Translations under genes and position numbers: made by a program
In this document: piece after piece, positions 46,016 to 53,441 of the stretch
Layout: each line of letters opens with the position of its first letter
Numbering within the stretch: the first letter of the stretch is position 1
Assembly (NCBI GenBank): GCA_016715945.1
Contig: JADJXJ010000001.1
Location: forward strand, 1,922,001-1,986,000
Source of the DNA: Bacteroidota bacterium
GTDB lineage: Bacteria; Bacteroidota; Bacteroidia; Bacteroidales; F082
Length of the DNA: 64,000 bases
Direction: 5' to 3'
Notes under the pieces: model-generated
Told to the model about the DNA's origin: nothing
The model's input: only the letters and a program-made list of their open reading frames with translations
Database searches by the model: none

Positions 46016-47137
46016 TCAACCTTTCGGCGGACTTTGGTTTCGCAGTGCGGCAAACCAGGCATCTAAAAGTTGCGAAGCAGCCACATAGGCGCTGAGCTGT
46101 TGGTGGCGTACCTGCTGTTCCAATTCGGACATCTGAGCCTGGATGAGGGGCTGTTCGTAGAATGTCCGTTGCAGGGTTTCGTTCACAGCGTCGTGCATGG
46201 TTTGCACCAGCTGGCTGTTGCGTTTATGTTGGAAATAACCGTTGGTTTTGGTGGTTTGCAGGAATTGTTCCACCATTTTCCAAACTTCGGGGATGTTGAA
46301 GCCGGTGAGCGCCGAGCAGGTTAGTACGCGTGTGGGCACACCAGAAGCCGGGGGCGGAAAAAGGTGGAGGGCGTTTTCGCATTCTGCGCGCGCACGCTCT
46401 GCTCGTGGCACGTTGTCGCCGTCGGCTTTGTTCACCACAATGCCATCGGCCATTTCCATGATGCCGCGCTTGATGCCCTGAAGTTCGTCGCCCGCGCCCC
46501 CGATGAGGATGAGCAAGAAAAAATCGACCATCGAGTGCACAGCGGTCTCCGACTGGCCCACGCCAACAGTTTCGACGAACACGGTGTCGAAGCCGGCTGC
46601 CTCGCAAAGCACAATGGTTTCGCGGGTTTTGCGCGCCACACCACCCAGGGTGCCGGCCGAGGCCGATGGCCTGATGTAGGCATTGGGATGGGTGGTTAGC
46701 TGCTCCATACGGGTTTTGTCGCCCAGTATGCTCCCTCTGGAAATCTGGCTGCTCGGATCGATGGCAAGCACAGCCAGCTTATGCCCGTTGCCCACAAGAT
46801 GCATCCCCAGGGCTTCGATGAAGGTACTTTTGCCTGCACCAGGTACCCCAGTAATGCCAATTCGCACTGCTTTGCTGCTGTGCGGCAAACAAGCCTGTAT
46901 GATCTGCTGTGCCAGCTGCTGGTGCGCCGGCAAACTACTCTCGACCAGGGTGATGGCCTGGCTCAGCAGTACCCGGTCGCCACGCAAAATACCATCCACA
47001 TAAGCTTCGGCATCAAGCAGCGTTTTGCGCCGGTTGGCCAGATTCGACAGGGCAGCACGGTTTACTGAAGCTGGCTGCTCCACGCCATCGTTCACTTTAA
47101 GCGCCATGGTCTGATCTTCGGGCCTTTGCTTTTTCAT
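46016..47137 (-). CDS. meaB: Methylmalonyl-CoA mutase-associated GTPase MeaB
   Basis: A 373-residue G3E GTPase that protects and reloads B12-dependent methylmalonyl-CoA mutase. Visible are Walker A GVPGAGKSTF near residue 105, AIDPSSQISRGSILGDKTRM, VETVGVGQSE and the NKADGDN guanine-specificity motif. A -7 box (47145-47152) overlaps the upstream ATG at 47155, so the real start is the ATG at 47137 or, with a normal leader, the ATG at 47107 (MALKVNDG). The mutase subunits are not in the window. Confidence 0.93.
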   Translation of the reverse strand: MKKQRPEDQTMALKVNDGVEQPASVNRAALSNLANRRKTLLDAEAYVDGILRGDRVLLSQAITLVESSLPAHQQLAQQIIQACLPHSSKAVRIGITGVPGAGKSTFIEALGMHLVGNGHKLAVLAIDPSSQISRGSILGDKTRMEQLTTHPNAYIRPSASAGTLGGVARKTRETIVLCEAAGFDTVFVETVGVGQSETAVHSMVDFFLLILIGGAGDELQGIKRGIMEMADGIVVNKADGDNVPRAERARAECENALHLFPPPASGVPTRVLTCSALTGFNIPEVWKMVEQFLQTTKTNGYFQHKRNSQLVQTMHDAVNETLQRTFYEQPLIQAQMSELEQQVRHQQLSAYVAASQLLDAWFAALRNQSPPKG

Positions 47138-47144
47138 GGTATTG

Positions 47145-47152
47145 CAAAGGTA
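47145..47152 (-). promoter_or_regulatory. -7 promoter box (TACCTTTG on the minus strand) for meaB
   Basis: Exact TAnnTTTG match. Predicted initiation near 47138 favours the ATG at 47107, with a leader of about 30 bases. Confidence 0.55.
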
Positions 47153-47208
47153 CAAATATCCGGATGGCCCGGGCTACCGGTTTTGACCACTACAAAAGCT
47201 TAAAATAA

Positions 47209-47242
47209 TTTGACAGCAAACGATAATCTTTTCTTAACTTTG
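47209..47242 (+). promoter_or_regulatory. Promoter of tRNA-Lys (TTTG and TAACTTTG)
   Basis: TTTG at 47209-47212 and TAACTTTG at 47235-47242 are spaced 22 bases apart. The -7 box lies 14 bases before the mature tRNA 5' end. Confidence 0.7.
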
Positions 47243-47256
47243 CACCCCGATTTCTA

Positions 47257-47322
<66 letters not shown>

Positions 47323-47332
<10 letters not shown>

Positions 47333-47369
47333 AAAAGCTGTAAGCCAATGGTTTGCAGCTTTTCTTTTT
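47323..47369 (+). repeat. Left 47-bp direct repeat (target-site duplication)
   Basis: Identical to 49027-49073. It spans the last 10 bases of tRNA-Lys and the downstream hairpin and T-rich tract, and abuts the left inverted repeat of the insertion sequence. Confidence 0.9.
47333..47369 (+). terminator. Terminator of tRNA-Lys
   Basis: AAAAGCTG pairs with CAGCTTTT, and inside it AAGCC pairs with GGTTT, followed by CTTTTT. It lies wholly within the duplicated target sequence. Confidence 0.8.
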
Positions 47370-49026
47370 CCTGACTTCCGCAAATTAACACCCTATATCA
47401 AAGATTTGGGCCAGTTTCATTTGCTCTTCGGTCAGCAGTAGGATTTTCTTGATTTTTTCTTTTTGTTTTGGGGTGGTAATTTCGATTTCGTAAATGCTTT
47501 GTGCGATTTCAATTACTTTTTCTGCTGAGAGATCTGAACATTTCTCTTTTAACTGTCTTTCAAGCTCTTTGAAAACTTTATATGCCACAAAATTCAGGCA
47601 GATGTGTGCTTCAATCCTTCTTTGCTTATAGTGGAAGATTGGTCTGATTTTCAGATCTGTTTTAGCAATTCTGAAAGCACGCTCAATTAGCCACAGTTGG
47701 TTGTAGTTTTCAAGTATTTCCTCTTTGGGCAGGGGTAGAATTGGTCAAGTATCCCTTTAAGCCATCCCATCTTTGGTCTTGCTGTATCTTTTGCTGATCA
47801 ATGCGAACTTGAACTTGCCCATCTATTTCCAGGAATTTGTTGTAGCCTCGATTGTTGATAGCTGCTTTTGTAAGCCTGCCTGTCTTGATTGCTTTTTCTA
47901 ATCGTTTAAGCCCCTTTTCCCGGTTGTATTTATCTTTTTCTGCTCTTTGATGGGAGTAGTTGACTAAAAGCCTGAACCCTTCTTTCTCAATGACTATTGT
48001 GTCACCATCATTAAAAGTATGGCTGCAGATCTTTTCTTTTATCCACTGAGCTTCATTTTTGATCCTTGCTCCTAAAATAAAATCATGTCCGTTGACTGTA
48101 AGCTCTTCAATGTTAGATTGCGACAGCAAACCTGAATCAGCTACAACAGTCAGTTTTTCGATGTTATACTTTTGCTTGAACCCATTGATAACGGGTAACA
48201 TGGTATGCCCTTCGAATTTTTTTCCATCAAAAACATCGTAAGCCAAAGGATAGCCTCCTTGACTGACAAGCAGCCCTAAAACAATTTGTGGATTTTGATG
48301 CCTTCCTTCTTTCGAAAATCCCGTGCGCCGAAAATCATCTTCACCGTCGGTCTCAAAATAAATCGTCGTTACATCATAAAAACACCACTTGAACCCTTTG
48401 GGCAAGTATACGCATCGTGTGCTTATAGCTGATTTGCTGAACAAGCTCCTTCTGAGTGTTATAAAGCTTGTCCATGTATCGATAAATATTGTCCTCCGAA
48501 ATGGATTTCTGGGCATACCGGTAAAGGTATTCTGTTGTCTTTAATTTACTCCTGGGATAAACCAACCTGTACAAAACCAAGTATTTAAACAACGGATCAA
48601 TGACCTGATTAAAACCAATCTCATCAAATATCTTTCCCAGAATCAGATCGATACCAACAAGCTTGTGGGATGTGATAGCGTCGAGCAGACCCGCATAAAC
48701 GGCTCTCTCCTGGTCAAAGTCAAACTCCGCTAACGACTGATACTCTTTAATCCATTGTTGAGCCCGTCTTACCAGAGCCTCTAAAGCATCCTCATCAGTG
48801 GCAGCCCCAAAACTCTTCCTAACTTTATACTTGCGGTTAAGCTTCTCAACTACTTGTACATAGATCCTGCCGCTTTTATGCTTTAGCTTCCTGACAAACA
48901 CCCGCAAATATCATAACAAAAACCAAATTAACACCCAAAATTCCAAACACCCAATTTTTAAAACACAGACATACAACAACTTACAATGCAAAATTCAAAA
49001 ATTCAAAAAAGTCTGCGGAAGTCAGG
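47370..49026 (-). mobile_element. IS1634-like insertion sequence with 13-bp terminal inverted repeats
   Basis: A 1657-bp element bounded by perfect 13-bp inverted repeats, CCTGACTTCCGCA at 47370-47382 and its complement at 49014-49026. It is flanked by 47-bp direct repeats. It carries one transposase of the IS1634 type, on the minus strand and broken by two frameshifts. IS1634 itself, from Mycoplasma mycoides, is known for long, variable target duplications, which fits. The right-end 100 bp upstream of the transposase is A/T-rich and presumably holds its promoter. Confidence 0.92.
47385..48907 (-). pseudogene. IS1634-family DDE transposase, two frameshifts
   Basis: Three consecutive frames join into a transposase of about 506 residues. 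The N-terminal part starts at 48907 (MRVFVRKLKHKSGRIYVQVV). The middle has the first catalytic Asp in YDVTTIYFET and the second in VVADSGLLS; the C-terminal part has the catalytic Glu in LIERAFRIAKTDLKIRP. Frame changes fall at a five-base A run (48378-48382, T5 on the coding strand) and a four-base G run (47732-47735, C4 on the coding strand); dropping one base at each restores VVFYDVTT and TNSTLPKEEILENY. The total length, three times 507 plus two, agrees. All three acidic residues survive. Confidence 0.88.
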
Positions 49027-49073
49027 AGGGAGACCAAAAAGCTGTAAGCCAATGGTTTGCAGCTTTTCTTTTT
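49027..49073 (+). repeat. Right 47-bp direct repeat (target-site duplication)
   Basis: Exact copy of 47323-47369, holding a 10-base fragment of the tRNA-Lys 3' end and a second copy of its terminator. It immediately follows the right inverted repeat. Confidence 0.9.
49037..49073. terminator. Duplicated terminator hairpin downstream of wtpC
   Basis: Same stem as the tRNA terminator (AAAAGCTG with CAGCTTTT). It now lies 10 bp beyond the stop codon of wtpC and may serve that operon from the other strand as well. Confidence 0.6.
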
Positions 49074-49082
49074 CATACAAAC

Positions 49083-50150
49083 TCAATCCGGTTCAAAATC
49101 CACCGAACCGGCCTTGAACTGCAGAAACACCTTCGCGCCCACACCCAGGCTGAGACGTTCGACCGACTGCCTTGTCACCACGGCCCTAAGTGTGGTACCC
49201 CTCACATCGGCGGATACTTCTACGCCCTCCGGCAGGTCGAACAAATCTATTACCACCCCTTCAAACTGATTCACTGCACTGGTTTGCACGGCCTGGGACG
49301 AGATCGTGATGGCCCGGGCCGGAATGATGACCTGACCGGTCATGGGTGGGGTGTAGGCCGAGGTCAACCAGAGCGAGAGTTGACCCGATTTAAAGATTTT
49401 CAGATTGGAATCGGAGGTGTCGGCGGGAAGGAGTGTTCCGGCGAAATAGTTTCGGATGCCTGCAAATGAAGCCACGAAGGCATTGCGCGGCCGGGAAAAG
49501 ACCTCTGTGGGGGCGCCTTGCTGGAGCACCCTGCCCTGATGCATCACAACGATATTGATGGCAAGGGCAATGGCTTCGCGGTAATCGTGCGTCACATGGA
49601 TGATGGTTTGCCCCTTGCGGTGCAATTGCCTGATGAGCGACAGCACATCGGCACGCAGGCTGCTGTCGAGGTTGGCCAGTGGCTCGTCGAGCAAAAGGAT
49701 GCGAGGCTTTAAAGCGAGTGTACGTGCGATGGCCACACGTTGAGCTTCGCCGCCCGAGAGCTTGTCGGCTTTGCGCTTGAGGAGTTCAGTGCAGTGGGTC
49801 AGGCTTGCCAGTTCATGCACCCTGTTTTTGATCTCAGCTCTAGTCAACCCTTTGTTTTTCAGTCCATAAGCAATATTTTCCTCCACACTCATGTGCGGAA
49901 AAAGCCATTGTTTCTGAAAAACCATCCCGACGGACCTTTGCGAGGCAGGGGTTTTGGTGATGTCCTGATGATCGAGCACGACCTGGCCCGAATCGGCTTT
50001 CTCCAGGCCTGCAATGAGTTCGAGCAACATGGTCTTGCCCGAACCCGAGGGTCCGAGCAGCACCATCAGATCGCCTTCTGCGAGGCTGAGGTGTTCGATG
50101 TGCAGGCTGAAATCGCCTGCTTTACGCTTAAGATCAACGATTTCCAACAT
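49083..50150 (-). CDS. wtpC: Tungstate/molybdate ABC transporter ATP-binding protein
   Basis: A 355-residue ABC ATPase. Walker A is GPSGSGKT near residue 33, Q-loop VFQKQWLFPHMSVEEN, signature LSGGEAQR, Walker B ILLLDEPLANLDSS, and H-loop HVTHDYREA. The C-terminal third (about 290-350, NQFEGVVIDLFDLPEGVEVSADV) matches a TOBE/molybdate-binding domain. Its start overlaps the end of the permease gene by 17 bases, and the solute-binding partner is WtpA-like, so it powers tungstate or molybdate import. The insertion sequence ends just past its stop codon. Confidence 0.92.
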   Translation of the reverse strand: MLEIVDLKRKAGDFSLHIEHLSLAEGDLMVLLGPSGSGKTMLLELIAGLEKADSGQVVLDHQDITKTPASQRSVGMVFQKQWLFPHMSVEENIAYGLKNKGLTRAEIKNRVHELASLTHCTELLKRKADKLSGGEAQRVAIARTLALKPRILLLDEPLANLDSSLRADVLSLIRQLHRKGQTIIHVTHDYREAIALAINIVVMHQGRVLQQGAPTEVFSRPRNAFVASFAGIRNYFAGTLLPADTSDSNLKIFKSGQLSLWLTSAYTPPMTGQVIIPARAITISSQAVQTSAVNQFEGVVIDLFDLPEGVEVSADVRGTTLRAVVTRQSVERLSLGVGAKVFLQFKAGSVDFEPD

Positions 50151-50928
50151 GCTTGCCGGGACGGGATAAGATATTCAGCAATACAAACACAATCAGACAG
50201 ATGAGCACAAAGAGTGCGGTAACCGGGCGGGCATAATCGAGTCCGAAGCTGGTGAAACGCTCGTAAATCATCACGGGGGTGGTCATGGGGTGGTAGGCAA
50301 TGATGACGATGGCGCCAAACTCGCTCATTCCCCTGCCCCACATCATCACCATTCCGCTCAGGATGCTTCGGCCGGCAAGCGGCAGACTGATGGTCCGGAA
50401 GATCCTCAGGTTGCCGGCCCCCATGCTTCGGGCCACTTTCTCGTACATTTCGGGCACCATGGCAAATCCGTCGAGGGCGGCATTGAAAAGGTAAGGCAGG
50501 CTGACAAACGCCATGGCCATGAAGATGCCAAGAGGATTATTGACGAACGATATCCCGATGGATTCGGCCAGCCGGCCAAATGCGTTTTCGCGCGAGAGCA
50601 CCCCAAGCAATGCGATACCTGCAGCTGAATGGGGGATAACCACCGGTATGTTGATGACGGCCAGCAACAGCCTGCGAAACGGAAAGTTACGGCGGGCAAC
50701 CAGCCAGGCAAAAGGCACGGTGAGCAAAGCAAAAAACATTGTCGCCAGCATGGCCAGCAACAGGGTTCGCCCGATGCTCTGCCGCACTTCGTTGTCGCCG
50801 GCTGCTTCCACCAGGCCCTCCACTCCCGACGATAGGAGCAAACCTGCCACAGGCGCAATGACAAACACCAGCAGCAATCCACCAAAGAGCGAAAACAGCA
50901 AATTGAACAGGTTACGCTCTATTTTCAT
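50134..50928 (-). CDS. wtpB: Tungstate/molybdate ABC transporter permease
   Basis: A 264-residue inner-membrane permease with six helices (LFGGLLLVFVIAPVAGLLLS to ALFVLICLIVFVLLNIL). The EAA-type loop that contacts the ATPase is EKVARSMGAGNLRIFRTISLPLAG. It overlaps wtpA by four bases (ATGA) and wtpC by 17, so the three genes are translationally coupled. Tungstate versus molybdate selectivity cannot be read from the permease. Confidence 0.9.
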   Translation of the reverse strand: MKIERNLFNLLFSLFGGLLLVFVIAPVAGLLLSSGVEGLVEAAGDNEVRQSIGRTLLLAMLATMFFALLTVPFAWLVARRNFPFRRLLLAVINIPVVIPHSAAGIALLGVLSRENAFGRLAESIGISFVNNPLGIFMAMAFVSLPYLFNAALDGFAMVPEMYEKVARSMGAGNLRIFRTISLPLAGRSILSGMVMMWGRGMSEFGAIVIIAYHPMTTPVMIYERFTSFGLDYARPVTALFVLICLIVFVLLNILSRPGKHVGNR

Positions 50929-51887
50929 GGCAGTTCTTTATTAAAAAGAAAATCCGGAAGAGTCTGATCATTAGTCAGATAACTATCATCAAGCGGACGA
51001 TGTCCGGCCGACTTGAGGATGGCACGCCCTCCGGGGCCGGCAATAAATGCCACAAACTGTTCAGCGAGCAATCGGTTTGGCGCATGGTCTGGTATCGTGA
51101 GTCCATAGGTGATGGGCTCGCCTTGCAAGCTGATTTTCTCGCCCGGTTTCCGGCCTCTCACTTCGACCACCGACCTTAGGTATTCCTGGCCATAGGCTGG
51201 ATCGGAAAGGTTGATTTCTTTTGGCAACTCAACAAACGGCATTTTATGTTGAACTGCTATCGAGCGGTAAAGAAAGGCGTAATCGAGGTGACCGGTTTGA
51301 AGCAGGGCAATCAGGTCGGTTTCTTTCGGGCGGACATTTTTCCGGCTCATCTCCAACACTTTATCCGTGAGCCCGGGTTGGTTGTAAAACTTTTCAGCCA
51401 GTTGAAGCACAAGCACCGTGCGGTAGCCGCATGGATCGAGATCGGGATCGGAACGCCCAAGCTGCCGGCCGGCTGCCGTAAGCAATTCAAACCAGTTGTG
51501 CTGATCCGGCTTATGGTCTGCGCTTACCGGGCGGCTGTAAACAATCACCATCTCGTTGCCGGCAAAAGGCAGGCTCCACTTTGCATGGTAGGGAATGAGC
51601 AGCTCGCGGATGAGTTTTTCGTCGGACACTGCCACGATGTCGGCCTTGCGACTGAGCTCGGTGAGCTTGCGGATGGTTTCAAGACTTCCGGCAGCCTCCA
51701 TCCGAAACCTTACCCCCGGGTGTTGCAATGCAAAACTGTCTGCCAGCATCTTCAAAGGTACGGACAGACTGCCGGCATGCAGGATGGTCAGGACATTTTC
51801 CTTAGGCTGTTGATTTCCGGCCGGCTGACAACCGAGGCTGAAAAGTATGGTCAGGGCAATAAATGAGATTGCGCGCTCTGTAGACAT
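50925..51887 (-). CDS. wtpA: Tungstate/molybdate-binding lipoprotein WtpA
   Basis: A 320-residue binding lipoprotein with the lipobox LFSLGC. The mature protein starts with LTILHAGSLSVPLKML, then RMEAAGSLETIRKLTEL, and has GRSDPDLDPCGYRTVLVLQ near the middle and the PKEINLSDP segment, all typical of WtpA/ModA-type oxyanion binders. The start is set at ATG 51887, because the upstream ATG at 51905 precedes a promoter-like TAAATTTG and adds nothing to the signal peptide. It binds the oxyanion outside the inner membrane and delivers it to WtpBC. Confidence 0.92.
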   Translation of the reverse strand: MSTERAISFIALTILFSLGCQPAGNQQPKENVLTILHAGSLSVPLKMLADSFALQHPGVRFRMEAAGSLETIRKLTELSRKADIVAVSDEKLIRELLIPYHAKWSLPFAGNEMVIVYSRPVSADHKPDQHNWFELLTAAGRQLGRSDPDLDPCGYRTVLVLQLAEKFYNQPGLTDKVLEMSRKNVRPKETDLIALLQTGHLDYAFLYRSIAVQHKMPFVELPKEINLSDPAYGQEYLRSVVEVRGRKPGEKISLQGEPITYGLTIPDHAPNRLLAEQFVAFIAGPGGRAILKSAGHRPLDDSYLTNDQTLPDFLFNKELP

Positions 51888-51905
51888 GACGGCAAATTTA
51901 GGCAT

Positions 51906-52102
51906 TGTAACCCGACCTCTGAAGGGATATCGTCACCTGATGCCCAAGCTTTCTAAATGCACTTCATTATTACTTAATTTTTTGAAACGACTCTTAAAAA
52001 TTTGAAACACTTTTAATATCAAATAAATATTATTATATTGATATTCAGTATATTAACTTGTATGATTTGATAAACCTATGATTTCCCCTTAGAAGTGCTG
52101 GT
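51906..52102. other. A/T-rich intergenic region between wtpA and the NTF2-like lipoprotein
   Basis: The 336-base gap between the divergent genes at 51887 and 52224 contains no supported gene. From about 51960 to 52070 it is very rich in A and T, with runs such as AAATAAATATTATTATATTG, and beyond that the promoter at 52103-52132. I see no riboswitch or RNA fold that I can name. Confidence 0.6.
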
Positions 52103-52132
52103 TTTGCAAAACAAATCCCTACATTATCTTTG
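52103..52132 (+). promoter_or_regulatory. Promoter (TTTG and TATCTTTG) for the NTF2-like lipoprotein
   Basis: TTTG at 52103-52106 and TATCTTTG at 52125-52132 are spaced 18 bases apart, close to the Bacteroidota consensus. Initiation near 52139 excludes the upstream start at 52095. Confidence 0.65.
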
Positions 52133-52223
52133 GACTGGGATTAACCGGTTAAACAACCCACCTTTACAACCATCGGACAAGCCGAACACCGATTTACAAA
52201 GTAGGCCAACAAACTTTCGAATT

Positions 52224-52805
52224 ATGAAGAGAAACCTAACTGTTTTTATGCTTTTCCTGGTGGCATCATTTGCCATCTCATGCACACAGCCACCCAAAAA
52301 CGAAACACAGCAGACTGCTGTTCAGACAATTACATTCGAGGAAGTCAACGCAGCCCAGCAGGCATGGTGCGACGCTTTGGTAAAAATTGGTGAGCTTTAT
52401 GAAAATGGAGGCGATTACACAGCCTTTGCCAATCAGGTACTCACCGATGCATATGACTACGACAATGGCAAAGTATTTTTCAAACCCACGCTGGCATACG
52501 GGCCAAACACTTTCAGGGTAACCAAGAAGGGCGCTTTGGCTTATTTTGTCGGAAACGACCCCGACTTTCCGGAGGACAAAGGTTTTGCCCTCACACCCTG
52601 GGTTAGTGCCCGCTACGACAACATTGGCGAAGGCAACGAAGGCATTCAGATTCATGGCAATATCGCGATCACGCAAGGCAACGTTTACGTAACCGACAAA
52701 AACGGAAACGAAGCTATGGTGGACAAAACCTGGGTGTTCAAAAAAGGTGAGGATGGAAAGCTGCGCATCGTAATGCATCATTCTTCACTCCCCTACAAAC
52801 CCTGA
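52224..52805 (+). CDS. NTF2/SnoaL-like lipoprotein of unknown function
   Basis: A 193-residue lipoprotein starting at ATG 52224 (signal LFLVASFAISC). The mature part has the pattern of a small alpha+beta cone fold: a first helix (FEEVNAAQQAWCDALVKIGELY), strands (DNGKVFFKPTLAYGPNTFR), and a last strand pair (VYVTDKNGNEAMVDKTWVFKK, GKLRIVMHHSSLPYKP). This looks like DUF4440/SnoaL proteins, some of which databases misname phosphoribosyl-AMP cyclohydrolase. No catalytic residues can be assigned. It is transcribed alone and followed by a terminator. Confidence 0.8.
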   Translation: MKRNLTVFMLFLVASFAISCTQPPKNETQQTAVQTITFEEVNAAQQAWCDALVKIGELYENGGDYTAFANQVLTDAYDYDNGKVFFKPTLAYGPNTFRVTKKGALAYFVGNDPDFPEDKGFALTPWVSARYDNIGEGNEGIQIHGNIAITQGNVYVTDKNGNEAMVDKTWVFKKGEDGKLRIVMHHSSLPYKP

Positions 52806-52832
52806 TGCGGACAATACTTTAAGGACACAGAA

Positions 52833-52860
52833 AGACTGCCGGGTGGCGGTCTTTTTTTTT
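52833..52860 (+). terminator. Terminator of the NTF2-like lipoprotein gene
   Basis: AGACTGCC pairs with GGCGGTCT (one G-T pair) around GGGT and is followed by eight further T residues. Confidence 0.85.
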
Positions 52861-52898
52861 GCAAAAACGCGAAGTTTATTTTCACGCACATTTTGCTT

Positions 52899-52906
52899 TA
52901 CATTTG
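52899..52906 (+). promoter_or_regulatory. -7 promoter box (TACATTTG) for the DUF4199-type gene
   Basis: Exact TAnnTTTG match 35 bases upstream of the start codon at 52942. Confidence 0.55.
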
Positions 52907-52941
52907 AGCAGTAATTGCGAATCGTTTAAAAAACAAGCTTT

Positions 52942-53430
52942 ATGAAAAGATTTCACATCGAGTTCAGGTGGGCGATCTATTTTGCGATCATGATGTTGGC
53001 CTGGATGTTGCTGGAGCGGCTCACCGGCCTTCACGACAAACACATCGCCAGGCATGCGATATTTACCAATTTAATCGCCATACCGGCGATAACAATTTAT
53101 GTGCTGGCCCTGCTCGATGTAAGAAGGCACAAATACAATGGTCAGATGACCTACAGCCAGGGATTCATCAGCGGGCTGATTATTACTGCTATCGTGACAA
53201 TCTTTTCACCGCTCTTGCAATACCTTACAAGTGAAGTCATCAGCCCTGAGTATTTTCGCAACATGATTGCTTTTGCGGTATCCGAAGGCAGGATGAGCCA
53301 GGAGGAGGCCGACGCATTTTTCAACCTCAGGTCCTATATTGGACAGGTGTTGGTAGGCACACCCGTAATGGGCATTTTTACGACAGCTATTGTCGCAATT
53401 TTTACGCGAAAGACCGGAAAAAACCAGTAA
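52942..53430 (+). CDS. DUF4199-type membrane protein
   Basis: A 162-residue protein with four hydrophobic helices (IYFAIMMLAWMLLERLTG, AIFTNLIAIPAITIYVLALL, FISGLIITAIVTIFSPLLQ, GTPVMGIFTTAIVAIFTRK). The arrangement, with a G-rich second loop (YSQGFISG) and a terminal helix, matches the DUF4199 family of Bacteroidota. The function is unknown. It is convergent with purF, with only 11 bp between stop codons. Confidence 0.82.
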   Translation: MKRFHIEFRWAIYFAIMMLAWMLLERLTGLHDKHIARHAIFTNLIAIPAITIYVLALLDVRRHKYNGQMTYSQGFISGLIITAIVTIFSPLLQYLTSEVISPEYFRNMIAFAVSEGRMSQEEADAFFNLRSYIGQVLVGTPVMGIFTTAIVAIFTRKTGKNQ

Positions 53431-53441
53431 ATCTCTGTGCC

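Noticed and set aside
48370..48390. Programmed ribosomal frameshift in the transposase
   Set aside because: The needed change is +1 rather than -1, no classic slippery heptamer is present, and a second unrelated frameshift occurs downstream.
52095..52223. Upstream in-frame start for the NTF2-like lipoprotein
   Set aside because: The promoter at 52103-52132 lies inside it, and the lipoprotein signal begins at 52224.
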